In this document: piece by piece, positions 47,129-55,719 of the stretch
Layout: every line of letters begins with the position of its first letter
Position numbering within the stretch: position 1 is the stretch's first letter
NCBI RefSeq assembly: GCF_014779655.1
Contig: NZ_JACXYX010000007.1
Coordinates: forward strand, 62,001 to 126,000
Length of the DNA: 64,000 nt
Source of the DNA: Nocardioides ganghwensis
GTDB lineage: Bacteria > Actinomycetota > Actinomycetes > Propionibacteriales > Nocardioidaceae
Direction of reading: 5' to 3'
The notes under the pieces: generated by a model
What the model was told of the DNA's origin: nothing
Seen by the model: the letters and a program-made list of their open reading frames with translations, nothing else
Databases searched by the model: none
Made by a program: the position numbers and the translations under genes

Positions 47129-47620
47129 TTGACCGCCGAACTCATCTCCCCGCCCTCCACCCGGAGTGGCGCATCCTGGTCCGCACGCGCCACCCGGCGG
47201 CGTCGCGAGCAGCTCCTCGGCCGCGCGCCGGCCACCGACTCGCCCGTGCACCACCTGTGGGCCTCCCTCGTCGAGGTCCTCGGCGCGATCGACGGTCCCT
47301 CGACGGCGCTCCTCGCCACCGCGGGCGGCGACCCGGTGGCGGTGCACGGCCTCGCCGGGTCCGACGTGGCACGCGTCGCCCGTCAGGACCGGGCGGTCTT
47401 CGGCGCACGCATCCCCGACACGGTGCCCGACGGTCCGGCGCCGGTGGAGACCGTCGAGCTGACCCTGGGCCTGCGGCACACCGTGATCGCATCGGTGCCC
47501 GCGGGCGGGGGGCACCTGCTGTCCGTGACCGCGCAGGGCGTCAGCATCCAGGTGCTCGAGGCGTGGACGCGCCGGCTCGCCGAGGACATCCGCGCCGCGC
47601 TCTCAGTCGCGACCCGGTAG
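47129..47620 (+). CDS. Small roadblock/LC7-like protein
   Basis: The product has 163 residues from TTG 47129. AGGAAGGA (47114-47121) lies seven bases upstream and decides this start. The core (about 40-160: HHLWASLVEVLGAIDGPSTALLATAGGDPVAVHG, TLGLRHTVIASVPAGGGHLLSVTA) has the helix-strand pattern of roadblock/LC7 domains, which in actinobacteria work with small GTPases and signalling kinases. The similarity is in pattern only and may be wrong. No GTPase or nitrate-sensor kinase gene is adjacent. Its last 18 bases overlap the convergent meaB. Confidence 0.6.
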   Translation: MTAELISPPSTRSGASWSARATRRRREQLLGRAPATDSPVHHLWASLVEVLGAIDGPSTALLATAGGDPVAVHGLAGSDVARVARQDRAVFGARIPDTVPDGPAPVETVELTLGLRHTVIASVPAGGGHLLSVTAQGVSIQVLEAWTRRLAEDIRAALSVATR

Positions 47621-48607
47621 CCCGTCCAGCAGCTCGTCGGCGGCGGCGTACGGGTCCACGTCCCCGCTGGCCACCCGCGCGGCGAGGGCGTCGAGGTCGA
47701 CGCCGGAGCCCGCGGTCCCCCACCGCTCCTGCAGGGCGGCGAGCGCGACCGCCTCGACCTCCCCGCGCGCGCGGAGCGTACGCCGGCGCGCGAGCTCGCC
47801 CGACTCCTCGAGCCACGCGGCGTGCCTGTCCAGCTCCTCCAGCAGGCGGTCGATGCCCTCCCCCGCGCTGGCCACGGTCTGCAAAACGGGTGGTCGCCAC
47901 GCCCCGTCGCGGCGCTCCCCCATGCCGAGCATCGTGCGCAGCTCACGCCGGGTCCGGTCCGCACCCTCGCGGTCGGACTTGTTGACGGCGTAGACGTCGC
48001 CGATCTCCAGGATCCCGGCCTTGGCGGCCTGGATGCCGTCGCCCATGCCGGGCGCGAGCAGCACCAGCGTCGTGTCGGCGAGGCCCGCGACCTCAACCTC
48101 GCTCTGTCCCACCCCGACGGTCTCCACGATCACCACGTCGCAGCCGGCGGCGTCGAGCACGCGCACCGCGTGCGGGGTCGACCAGGCCAGGCCCCCGAGG
48201 TGCCCGCGGGCCCCCATGGAGCGGATGAACACCTCGCGGTCGAGGGCGTGGTCGCCCATGCGTACGCGGTCGCCGAGCAACGCGCCTCCGGAGAACGGGG
48301 ACGACGGGTCGATCGCCAGCACGCCGACACGCTTGCCCGCGCGGCGCATGCCGGTGACGAGGGCGCTCGTGGACGTCGACTTGCCGACGCCCGGGGCGCC
48401 GGTGATGCCGAGCACGTGCGCGCGGCCGGCGGTGCCCCGCAGGGCGGCCATCACCTCCCGAAGGAGCGGCGACGCGGTCTCGACGAGCGTGATCAGCCGG
48501 GCCACGGCCGCCGGGTCGCCCTCACGGGCGCGCGCGACGAGGTCGGGGACCGCGTCGGCACCCCGCCCGCGCACGCGCCTCGCCGCACCCGCAGCGCCGT
48601 GGCTCAC
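47603..48607 (-). CDS. meaB: Methylmalonyl-CoA mutase-associated GTPase MeaB
   Basis: The product has 334 residues. The P-loop GITGAPGVGKST is near residues 68-78, followed by VLAIDPSSPFSGGALLGDRVRM, VIVETVGVGQSEVEVAGLADTTLVL and AVNKSDREGAD, the G3 and G4 motifs of the ArgK/MeaB family. MeaB guards methylmalonyl-CoA mutase and its B12 cofactor against inactivation. The mutase genes are not in the window. It follows the thiolase gene by seven bases in the same operon, which ties it to acyl-CoA metabolism. Confidence 0.95.
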   Translation of the reverse strand: MSHGAAGAARRVRGRGADAVPDLVARAREGDPAAVARLITLVETASPLLREVMAALRGTAGRAHVLGITGAPGVGKSTSTSALVTGMRRAGKRVGVLAIDPSSPFSGGALLGDRVRMGDHALDREVFIRSMGARGHLGGLAWSTPHAVRVLDAAGCDVVIVETVGVGQSEVEVAGLADTTLVLLAPGMGDGIQAAKAGILEIGDVYAVNKSDREGADRTRRELRTMLGMGERRDGAWRPPVLQTVASAGEGIDRLLEELDRHAAWLEESGELARRRTLRARGEVEAVALAALQERWGTAGSGVDLDALAARVASGDVDPYAAADELLDGLPGRD

Positions 48608-48614
48608 GCCATCC

Positions 48615-49799
48615 TCACGCCGAGGGGACGCGGATGATCAGGGCGTCGCCCTGGCCTCCGCCGCCGCACAGGGCGGCCGCGCCGACGCCGCCGCCGCGCC
48701 GCTGGAGCTCCAGCGCGAGGTGCAGCACGATGCGGGCACCGGACATGCCGACCGGGTGGCCGAGCGCGATCGCCCCGCCGTTGACGTTGACCTTGTCCTC
48801 GCTGACGCCGAGCTGCCGGGCCGACTCGATGCCCACGGCGGCGAAGGCCTCGTTGAGCTCGAAGAGGTCGATGTCGGAGATCGCGATGCCCTCCTTCTCC
48901 GCGGCCTTGGCGATCGCGTTGGCGGGCTGGAGCTGCAGCGAGGAGTCGGGGCCGGCGACCTGGCCGGAGGCGCCGATCTCGGCGATCCAGCTCAGGCCGA
49001 GCTCCTCGGCCTTCGCCTTGCTCATCACGACCACGGCGCAGGCCCCGTCGGAGATCTGCGAGGCGGACCCGGCGGTGATGCTGCCGTCCTTGGCCACGGG
49101 TCGCAGGCCGGACAGGGACTCGGCGGTGGTGTCGCCGCGCACGCCCTCGTCCTCGGCGACGGTGATGTCGCCCTTGCGGCTGGGGATGGTCACCGGGACG
49201 ACCTCGTCGTCGAAGACGCCGTTCTTCCAGGCCAGCGCCGCACGCTGGTGCGACTGCGCCGCGAACGCGTCCTGCTCCTCGCGGGTGAGGTTGGCGCCGG
49301 CGGCGTTGCAGCCGTCGGTCAGGTTGATCATCGCCTGGTGGGTGAACTGGTCGTAGAGCGCGTCGTAGGCCATCGAGTCGACGAGCGAGGTGTCGCCGTA
49401 CTTGAAGCCCTCGCGGCTCTTCGGGAGCAGGTGGGGGGCCTGGGTCATCGACTCCATGCCGCCGGCGACGACGACCTCGTGCTCGCCCGCGCGGATCAGC
49501 TGGTCGGCCATCGCGATCGCGTTGATGCCCGAGAGGCACACCTTGTTGATCGTGATCGAGGGGACGCTCATCGGGATGCCGCCCTTGACCGCGGCCTGGC
49601 GGGCGGTGATCTGGCCGGCGCCGGCCTGGATGACCTGACCCATGATCACGTAGTCGACCTGGTCGCCGGTCACGCCGGCCTTCTCCAGGGCGCCCTTGAT
49701 GGCGACGCCGCCGAGGTCGGCGGCCGACTGGTCCTTGAGGCCGCCGAGCAGGCGGCCGATCGGGGTGCGAGCCCCTGCGACGATGACGGAACCGGTCAT
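48615..49799 (-). CDS. Acetyl-CoA C-acetyltransferase (thiolase)
   Basis: The product has 394 residues. The nucleophile Cys88 is in NKVCLSG, with His348 in GHPVGMSG and Cys378 in LCGGGGQG, plus NEAFA and the [14 protein letters not shown] loop. This fits a biosynthetic-type acetyl-CoA acetyltransferase, which joins two acetyl-CoA to acetoacetyl-CoA. Together with crotonyl-CoA carboxylase/reductase nearby this is the first step of the ethylmalonyl-CoA route. ATG 49799 has GGAGG upstream. A TATCGT on the minus strand (49842-49847) may be its -10. Confidence 0.94.
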   Translation of the reverse strand: MTGSVIVAGARTPIGRLLGGLKDQSAADLGGVAIKGALEKAGVTGDQVDYVIMGQVIQAGAGQITARQAAVKGGIPMSVPSITINKVCLSGINAIAMADQLIRAGEHEVVVAGGMESMTQAPHLLPKSREGFKYGDTSLVDSMAYDALYDQFTHQAMINLTDGCNAAGANLTREEQDAFAAQSHQRAALAWKNGVFDDEVVPVTIPSRKGDITVAEDEGVRGDTTAESLSGLRPVAKDGSITAGSASQISDGACAVVVMSKAKAEELGLSWIAEIGASGQVAGPDSSLQLQPANAIAKAAEKEGIAISDIDLFELNEAFAAVGIESARQLGVSEDKVNVNGGAIALGHPVGMSGARIVLHLALELQRRGGGVGAAALCGGGGQGDALIIRVPSA

Positions 49800-49949
49800 G
49801 AGAGTCCTCCAGGCGTGCGGGTGTGGGTGCTGCTCCTTTGGACGATACCCATGCGGACGCCTCCACCGGCAGGGTGTGCGCCCCGGCCGTCGTGAGGCAC
49901 ACGTCACACCCCCTCGCGGCCCCCCGGCGCCGGAGTGCACGATGTGCCC

Positions 49950-50405
49950 ATGAGCTCCCCCGACCTCCCGGACGACGTCCGGCACCTGTTCACCGCCATC
50001 GACCACGTCGGCATCGCCGTGCCCGACCTCGACGAGGCGATGGCGTTCTACCGCGACGCGTACGGCATGCAGGTCCTCCACGAGGAGGTCAACGAGGAGC
50101 AGGGCGTGCGAGAGGCGATGGTCGGGGTCGGCGACTCCGGCTCGTGCATCCAGCTCCTGGCACCCCTCACCCCGGAGTCCACGATCGCGAAGTTCCTCGA
50201 CCGCAACGGCCAGGGCATCCAGCAGCTCGCCTTCCGCGTCGACGACGTGGAGCACGTCGCGGACGTCCTGCGCGAGCGCGGGCTGCGCCTGCTCTACGAC
50301 GCCCCGAAGCGCGGCACGTCGGACAGCCGGGTCAACTTCATCCACCCCAAGGACGCCGGCGGCGTGCTGGTGGAGCTCGTCGAGCCCGCCGCAGCCACCC
50401 ATTGA
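49950..50405 (+). CDS. mce: Methylmalonyl-CoA epimerase
   Basis: The product has 151 residues, a VOC-fold protein. [33 protein letters not shown] starts the first half. [32 protein letters not shown] and [17 protein letters not shown] complete the methylmalonyl-CoA epimerase pattern with its metal His and Glu ligands. It converts (S)- to (R)-methylmalonyl-CoA. ATG 49950 is chosen; an ATG five codons earlier (49935) is possible. It is divergent from the thiolase-meaB operon and so belongs to the same functional neighbourhood. Confidence 0.94.
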   Translation: MSSPDLPDDVRHLFTAIDHVGIAVPDLDEAMAFYRDAYGMQVLHEEVNEEQGVREAMVGVGDSGSCIQLLAPLTPESTIAKFLDRNGQGIQQLAFRVDDVEHVADVLRERGLRLLYDAPKRGTSDSRVNFIHPKDAGGVLVELVEPAAATH

Positions 50406-50424
50406 GCCGGTTGAGCCGGACGGG

Positions 50425-51234
50425 TCACGGCACGAGGTAGTCGCTGTCGCGCGCGTCGGTGACGAGCATGTGGCCCGGCGCGTGCGCGATGGCCAGCGGC
50501 GGGCGCGACTCCATGACCGCCGCCTGCGGGGTCACCCCGCACGCCCAGAAGACGGGCACCTCGCCGGGTCGTACGTCGACCGGGTCGCCGAAGTCGGGCC
50601 GGGAGAGGTCGGCGATGCCGAGCGCCGCCGGGTCGCCCACGTGCACGGGCGCCCCGTGCACGGCGGGATAGCGCGAGGTGATGCGTACGGCGTCGGCGAC
50701 CTGCTCGGCCGGCACCGGCCGCATCGACACCACGAGAGGACCGGAGATCGCCCCCGCCGGTCGGCACCGCCGGCTGGTCATGTACATCGGGACGTTGACG
50801 CCCTGCTCCACGTGCCGCACCGGCACCCCGCCCTCGACCAGTGCGGACTCGAAGGTGAAGCTGCACCCGACGAGGAACGACACCAGGTCCTCGCGCCACC
50901 ACCCCGAGACGTCGGTCGTCTCCTCGGCGAGCTCGCCGTCGACGTAGACGCGGTAGGCGGGCAGGTCGGTGCGGACGTCCCCGTCGAGCAGGGGGCCGGA
51001 CACCTCGCCCGCCTCGAGGACGTCGAGCACGGGACACGGCTTGGGGTTGCGCTGGGCGAAGACCAGGAAGTCGAGGGCCAGGTCGCGCGGCAGCACCATC
51101 AGGTTGGCCTGGGTCCAGCCGCGGCTCCATCCGGCCGTCGGGGTCACCAGCCCCTCACGGAAGAGCTGCCTGGCCGCGCGGGGCGCGAGCCCGGCACGGT
51201 CCGGGGCGTGGTCGTCGGTCGGGTGGACGGTCAT
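50425..51234 (-). CDS. UPF0317/DUF1445 family protein (YcsI-like)
   Basis: The product has 269 residues. The family signature is clear: [72 protein letters not shown], and [13 protein letters not shown] near the end. UPF0317 proteins are listed as putative hydro-lyases; the mitochondrial relative is D-glutamate cyclase. In Bacillus the homologue YcsI lies with YcsF, YcsG and KipIA exactly as here. ATG 51234 overlaps the pxpC stop (ATGA). It is the last gene of the five-gene operon. Confidence 0.9.
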   Translation of the reverse strand: MTVHPTDDHAPDRAGLAPRAARQLFREGLVTPTAGWSRGWTQANLMVLPRDLALDFLVFAQRNPKPCPVLDVLEAGEVSGPLLDGDVRTDLPAYRVYVDGELAEETTDVSGWWREDLVSFLVGCSFTFESALVEGGVPVRHVEQGVNVPMYMTSRRCRPAGAISGPLVVSMRPVPAEQVADAVRITSRYPAVHGAPVHVGDPAALGIADLSRPDFGDPVDVRPGEVPVFWACGVTPQAAVMESRPPLAIAHAPGHMLVTDARDSDYLVP

Positions 51235-52094
51235 GGGGCCTCGATCCATCGGAAGCGCACGGGGTCCCCCGGGCGCAGCTGTGCGGCGCGGTCGACGTCG
51301 GCGTCGACGACGACCGCCACCACCGGATAGCCGCCGGTCACCGGGTGGTCGGCGAGGAACAGCACCGGCTCCCCGCTCGGCGGCACCTGCACGGCGCCCC
51401 GCCAGGCGCCCTCGCTGGGCAGCTCCTGGGGGCGGGCCGGACGCAGGGCGTGCCCGCCGAGGCGCATGCCGACCCGGTTGCTCCGCTCGGTCACCGCCCA
51501 CGTGCTCGCCACGAGCGCGTCGACGTCGTCGACCCACCCGTCACGCGGGCCGCGCACGGCGCGCAGGACCGCCTCGCCGGCGAGATCGGGCGCGGCGACC
51601 GAGTCGACCTCGGGGAACCGGTCACCCGGGGTGCCGACCGGCAGCACGTCGCCGGCCGAGAGCGCCGCCGGCCCGAGGCCGGACAGCACGTCACTGGCGC
51701 GGGACCCGAGCACCTGCTCGGCTGCCACGCCACCGCGTACGCCGAGGTAGGACCGCAGGCCGGCGGCCGGGCGGTCCAGCACGACACGGGCGCCCGGCTC
51801 GGCGAAGAAGACCGCGTGCGAGCCGACGTCGCGTCCGTCGACGCGCACCGGGCAGGGCGCACCGGTGACGCAGCACCACAGGCCCTCGTCGAGCACCGCG
51901 ACCTCCAGGCCGCCGTAGGTGACCTCGACCGCCGCGGCGTCGTCGGAGTTGGCCAGTGCGCGGTTGACCTGCCGCAGGGCACCCCGGTCGGCCGCACCCG
52001 AGCGGCCGACCCCCACGCCGGACAGCCCGCGCCGACCGAGGTCCTGCACCAGCGCCAGCGGTCCGGTCGCGTGCACGCGCAGCGCCCGGGTCAC
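51231..52094 (-). CDS. pxpC: 5-oxoprolinase subunit C (KipA-like biotin-dependent carboxyltransferase family)
   Basis: The product has 287 residues. The KipA/AHS2 pattern is seen in [68 protein letters not shown], and [21 protein letters not shown]. With PxpA and PxpB it forms the ATP-dependent prokaryotic 5-oxoprolinase that opens 5-oxoproline to glutamate. GTG 52094 overlaps the pxpB stop (GTGA). No separate biotin carboxylase is near, which supports the oxoprolinase role over a carboxylase. Confidence 0.92.
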   Translation of the reverse strand: MTRALRVHATGPLALVQDLGRRGLSGVGVGRSGAADRGALRQVNRALANSDDAAAVEVTYGGLEVAVLDEGLWCCVTGAPCPVRVDGRDVGSHAVFFAEPGARVVLDRPAAGLRSYLGVRGGVAAEQVLGSRASDVLSGLGPAALSAGDVLPVGTPGDRFPEVDSVAAPDLAGEAVLRAVRGPRDGWVDDVDALVASTWAVTERSNRVGMRLGGHALRPARPQELPSEGAWRGAVQVPPSGEPVLFLADHPVTGGYPVVAVVVDADVDRAAQLRPGDPVRFRWIEAP

Positions 52095-52723
52095 GACGTC
52101 ACCTGCACGAACCGGACCCGTACGCCCGGTGAGAGCAGGGCGGCCGGGTCGCGCTCGAGGTCCCACAAGGTGACGTCGGTGCGCCCGATGAGCTGCCAGC
52201 CGCCGGGCGAGGGGCGCGGGTAGATGCCGGAGTACTCCCCCGCCAGCCCGACCGCTCCGGCCGGCACGCGCGTCCGGGCCTCCGCGCGCCGGGGCACGTG
52301 CAGGCGCTCGTCCTCGCCGAGCAGGTAGCCGAACCCGGGGGCGAAGCCGCCGAAGGCGACCCGCCACGTCTGGCCCGTGTGGGCGGCGACGACGTCGTCG
52401 ACCGAGAGGCCCGTCAGCTCCGCGACGTCCGCGAGGTCGTCCCCGTCGTAGGTGACGGGGACCTCCACCAGCGGGCTGTCGTCCCGGGCCGCGGCGTCCG
52501 GCTCCGGTGAGACGTCCGCGAGCACCTGCCGGAGGTCCGCGACCGCGACGCCGTCGCTCGCCACCACGAGGACCGTGCGCGCGGCGGGGACGATCTCGCC
52601 GACCGCCGCCGATCGGCTGGCGCGCAGCGCGGACGCGTACGCCACGGCCTCCGCCGTCGAGCCGAGCTCGACCAGCACCGCCCGGTCGCCGTAGGGCAGC
52701 AGCTCGACCCGCGGAGTCGTCAT
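52091..52723 (-). CDS. pxpB: 5-oxoprolinase subunit B (KipI-like)
   Basis: The product has 210 residues. [15 protein letters not shown] opens the AHS1 domain. [49 protein letters not shown] and [14 protein letters not shown] are characteristic. The Bacillus homologue KipI also inhibits the sporulation kinase KinA, but that function need not apply here. ATG 52723 overlaps the pxpA stop (ATGA). The gene sits between the A and C subunits as usual. Confidence 0.92.
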   Translation of the reverse strand: MTTPRVELLPYGDRAVLVELGSTAEAVAYASALRASRSAAVGEIVPAARTVLVVASDGVAVADLRQVLADVSPEPDAAARDDSPLVEVPVTYDGDDLADVAELTGLSVDDVVAAHTGQTWRVAFGGFAPGFGYLLGEDERLHVPRRAEARTRVPAGAVGLAGEYSGIYPRPSPGGWQLIGRTDVTLWDLERDPAALLSPGVRVRFVQVTS

Positions 52724-53484
52724 GCGAACGCGCCCAGCTCGACGCCCTGCGCGGCGAGCGCGTCGCGGACCGCCGCGGCCATCGCCACGGCACCGGGGCT
52801 GTCGCCGTGGACGCAGACCGAGTCGGCCTCCACCCGCACGACCGAGCCGTCCGCCGCCACGAGGGTGCCCTCGGTCACCAGGCGCACCACCCGGGCCGCG
52901 ACCTCGTCGGGGTCGGACAGCACCGACCACGGCTCCGTACGCGGCACGAGCGTCCCCTCGGAGGTGTAGGCCCGGTCGGCGAACGCCTCGCGGACCGTGC
53001 GCAGGCCCGCCTCCTCCGCCGCCGCCAGCAGCCGGGACCCGGGCAGCCCGAGGACGGGCAGCGACGGGTCGTACGCCCGCACCGCCGCGACGACCGCCCG
53101 CGCCTGCGCGTCGTGGTGCACGGTCGCGTTGTAGAGCGCACCGTGCGGCTTGACGTAGGCGACCCGGGTACCGGCCACGCGGGCGAGCGCCTCGAGCGCA
53201 CCGATCTGGTAGGTCACGTCGTCCGCGAGCTCGACGGGGTCGTAGTCGACGAACCGTCGACCGAAGCCGGCGAGGTCCCGGTAGCCCACCTGAGCCCCGA
53301 CGACCACCCCGTGTCGCGTCGCGGTCTCGCAGCACTGCCGCAGGGTCGAGGCGTCGCCGGCGTGGAACCCGCAGGCCACGTTGGCGCTGGTGACGACCTG
53401 CAGCACCCGCTCGTCGTCACCGAGCTCCCAGCGTCCGAACGACTCGCCGACGTCGCTGTTGAGGTCGATCCGCGGGGCGCTCAC
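52720..53484 (-). CDS. pxpA: 5-oxoprolinase subunit A (LamB/YcsF family)
   Basis: The product has 254 residues. [39 protein letters not shown] starts the protein, and [12 protein letters not shown] and [11 protein letters not shown] are the two other conserved blocks of the YcsF barrel. It is the catalytic part of the 5-oxoprolinase. The GTG start overlaps the transporter stop (GTGA), so transport and hydrolysis are expressed together. Confidence 0.94.
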   Translation of the reverse strand: MSAPRIDLNSDVGESFGRWELGDDERVLQVVTSANVACGFHAGDASTLRQCCETATRHGVVVGAQVGYRDLAGFGRRFVDYDPVELADDVTYQIGALEALARVAGTRVAYVKPHGALYNATVHHDAQARAVVAAVRAYDPSLPVLGLPGSRLLAAAEEAGLRTVREAFADRAYTSEGTLVPRTEPWSVLSDPDEVAARVVRLVTEGTLVAADGSVVRVEADSVCVHGDSPGAVAMAAAVRDALAAQGVELGAFA

Positions 53485-54737
53485 AGGTCACCCAGCAGCA
53501 GGAGCGCGTTGTAGCCGAGGTAGAGCGTGAGGAGCCAGGCGATCGCGCCGACGGCCAGGAGCCACCCCGGGTAGCGGTACCCGTGGAGCAGGTCGCGGCG
53601 GCGCCACGCCACCCACAGCAGCACCCCGAAACCGATCGGGAGGATCAGCCCGTTGAAGGTTCCGGCGAAGATCAGCAGCTGGGTGGGCGCCTGCTCGATG
53701 ATCAGGTAGACCACCGCGCAGAAGGCGATGAAGGCGACCGTGATCAGGCTGCGGGTGCGCTCGGCCGTCGCCGACGTGGTCACGAACGACACGGACGTGT
53801 ACGCCGCGCCGATGACCGACGTGAGCGCGGCCGACCAGAGGATGACACCGAACACGCGCAGGCCGGCCTCGCCCGCCGCGGCGCTGAAGGCGGCGCCTGC
53901 AGGCCCGCCGACCGCGTCCTGCGAGAGCACGGCGCCGCCGGCGACGACGCCCAGGATCGCGAGGAAGAGCAGGATCCGCATCAGGCCGGTCACGAGGATG
54001 GACACGACCGAGCTGCGGGTGATGTCGCCGACGTGCTCGGGCCCGGTCAACCCTGAGTCGAGCAGGCGGTGGGCGCCGGCGTAGGTGATGTAGCCGCCGA
54101 CGGTGCCGCCGATGATCGTGGTGGTGGCCACGAAGTCGAAGGTGTCGGGGCGCACGACGCTCACCAGCGCCTCGCCGACCGGCGGCGAGGAGGTCACGGC
54201 GATCGCCAGGGTCGCCACGATCATCAGCAGGCCGAGGAGCACCACGATCCGGTCCAGCGCGACACCGGCGCGGCGGCTCAGGAAGATGCCCACCGCGAGG
54301 GCGGCCGACGCCGCGCCGCCGATGCGGGGGTCGAGGCCCAGCATGGCGTTCACGCCGAGACCGGCGCCCGCGATGTTGCCGATGTTGAAGACCACGCCGC
54401 CGAGGAACACCAGCCCGGCGAGCAGGAAGCCGACGCCCGGCAGCACGGCGTTGCCGAGCTGGTGGGCCCGCAGGCCGGAGACGCCGATGACCCGCCACAC
54501 GTTCATCTGCACCGCGATGTCGACCACGATCGAGATGACGATCGCGCAGGCGAAGGCTGCGCCCAGGGTGATCGTGAAGTTCGCCGTCTGGGTGATGAAG
54601 CCGGGCCCGATGGCGCTCGTGGCCATCAGGAACACGGCGCCCATCACCGCCGTACGGCTGAACCCGGACGCCCCGGCGGGCTGGCTTCCGGCGGGCTGGC
54701 TTCCGGCGGGGGTGTCGGCTGGTGTGTGCTGGGTCAT
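53481..54737 (-). CDS. NRAMP-family-like transporter (YcsG type)
   Basis: The product has 418 residues with about 11 membrane helices. The N-terminus has the tandem peptide [11 protein letters not shown]. The overall sequence resembles NRAMP transporters ([24 protein letters not shown] in helix 1, [23 protein letters not shown] in helix 6), but the metal motifs DPGN and MPH are absent. A substrate other than a metal ion is therefore likely. Being first in a 5-oxoproline operon, it may import 5-oxoproline or a related acid. The ATG is exactly six bases after TAGTGT (54744-54749), so the operon mRNA is leaderless. Confidence 0.88.
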   Translation of the reverse strand: MTQHTPADTPAGSQPAGSQPAGASGFSRTAVMGAVFLMATSAIGPGFITQTANFTITLGAAFACAIVISIVVDIAVQMNVWRVIGVSGLRAHQLGNAVLPGVGFLLAGLVFLGGVVFNIGNIAGAGLGVNAMLGLDPRIGGAASAALAVGIFLSRRAGVALDRIVVLLGLLMIVATLAIAVTSSPPVGEALVSVVRPDTFDFVATTTIIGGTVGGYITYAGAHRLLDSGLTGPEHVGDITRSSVVSILVTGLMRILLFLAILGVVAGGAVLSQDAVGGPAGAAFSAAAGEAGLRVFGVILWSAALTSVIGAAYTSVSFVTTSATAERTRSLITVAFIAFCAVVYLIIEQAPTQLLIFAGTFNGLILPIGFGVLLWVAWRRRDLLHGYRYPGWLLAVGAIAWLLTLYLGYNALLLLGDL

Positions 54738-54743
54738 ACCGGG

Positions 54744-54801
54744 ACACTAAGGATTGTTGAACAATTCTTCAATACCCCCATCGGGACGGATCTACTACGC
54801 T
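54744..54801. promoter_or_regulatory. Divergent promoters with palindromic operator
   Basis: For the transporter on the minus strand, TTGAAG (54767-54772) and TAGTGT (54744-54749) are 17 bases apart. For the regulator on the plus strand, TACGCT (54796-54801) is seven bases before ATG 54809. ATTGTTGAACAAT (54753-54765) is a perfect palindrome inside the transporter promoter spacer, and TTGAA/TTCAA (54758-54773) overlaps it. This is the expected site for the GntR/FCD protein. Confidence 0.7.
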
Positions 54802-54808
54802 GCGGCAC

Positions 54809-55549
54809 ATGGGCACCACTGACCCCGCGAGCCCCACGGGTGACGGACGAAGCGCACTCGACGCCGTGCTCGACGAGGTCCTCGCCGCGCGGCGGGCGGA
54901 GCGTACGGTCATGAGCACCTCCGCGGATCGCGCGGCCCGCGTGGTGCGCGAGCAGGTCGTGGAGGGCCACCTCCGCTCGGGCACCCGCCTCCCCGAGGAG
55001 CGCCTCGCCGGCGCCCTGGGCGTCTCCCGCAACACCCTGCGCGAGGCCCTGAGCCAGCTGGTCGCCGAGCGGATCCTGGTGCGCGAGCCCAACCGGGGCG
55101 TCGTCGTCGCGACGCCGGCGGTCGTGGACGTCGAGGACGTCTACCGCGTACGGCGCCTCGTCGAGCCCGCCGCCCTCGCACGCGGCACCGGCCACACCCC
55201 CGAGCGCATCGCGGCCGTGGCCGCGGCCGTGACCGAGGGTCGCGAGGCGGGCGAGCGCGGCGACTGGGACGGGGTCGCGTCGGCCAACCAGCACTTCCAC
55301 CGCGCCGTCGTCTCGTTGGCGGGCAGCCCGCGCCTCGACGCCCAGATGGACCTGCTCCTCGCCGAGATGCGCCTGTTCTTCCACCAGATGGGCGCACCCG
55401 AGCGGTTCCACCGGCCCTACCTGGAGGAGAACGCCGCCATCGCGGGACTGCTCACCTCGGGAGACCGGCAGGGAGCCGCGGACCGGCTCGACGCCTACCT
55501 GGCCGCCGCCGAGGGCCAGCTCGTGGCCGCCTTCCGCGACCGCGACTGA
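54809..55549 (+). CDS. GntR family regulator with FCD effector domain
   Basis: The product has 246 residues. After a 35-residue tail comes the GntR winged helix (REQVVEGHLRSGTRLPEERLAGALGVSRNTLREALSQLVAERILVREPNRGVVVA). A C-terminal all-helical FCD domain (about 115-240) includes the conserved D-x4-R (VYRVRRLVEP) and ANQHFHRAVVSLAG metal/ligand residues. It is divergent from the 5-oxoproline operon and probably represses it until 5-oxoproline or a related acid binds. In Bacillus the regulator at this place is the IclR-type KipR, so this is a replacement. ATG 54911 is an alternative start after the tail. Confidence 0.92.
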   Translation: MGTTDPASPTGDGRSALDAVLDEVLAARRAERTVMSTSADRAARVVREQVVEGHLRSGTRLPEERLAGALGVSRNTLREALSQLVAERILVREPNRGVVVATPAVVDVEDVYRVRRLVEPAALARGTGHTPERIAAVAAAVTEGREAGERGDWDGVASANQHFHRAVVSLAGSPRLDAQMDLLLAEMRLFFHQMGAPERFHRPYLEENAAIAGLLTSGDRQGAADRLDAYLAAAEGQLVAAFRDRD

Positions 55550-55633
55550 CCCCCTCGCCACCCCAGCAGCACCCGCTCCGGACCGGCTGGATCGATCCAA
55601 CGAGCCCGTACGGACCATGGGGGCGCGGCATAG

Positions 55634-55649
55634 GTCACACTCGGGTGAC
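55634..55649. promoter_or_regulatory. Inverted repeat upstream of ccr
   Basis: GTCAC (55634-55638) and GTGAC (55645-55649) form a short inverted repeat in the 170-base gap before ccr. TATACC follows at about 55655 and may be a -10. This is weak evidence for an operator. Confidence 0.3.
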
Positions 55650-55719
55650 ACGGCATATACCCGTCGGTACCTTTCACGCACCCGAGCCCCGACGCCCCCG
55701 ATGCCCCAGGAGCCAGCAC

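Noticed and set aside
54661-54712. Repeated GGCTGGCTTCCGGCGG units considered as a regulatory repeat
   Set aside because: They lie inside the transporter coding region and encode the tandem peptide [11 protein letters not shown].
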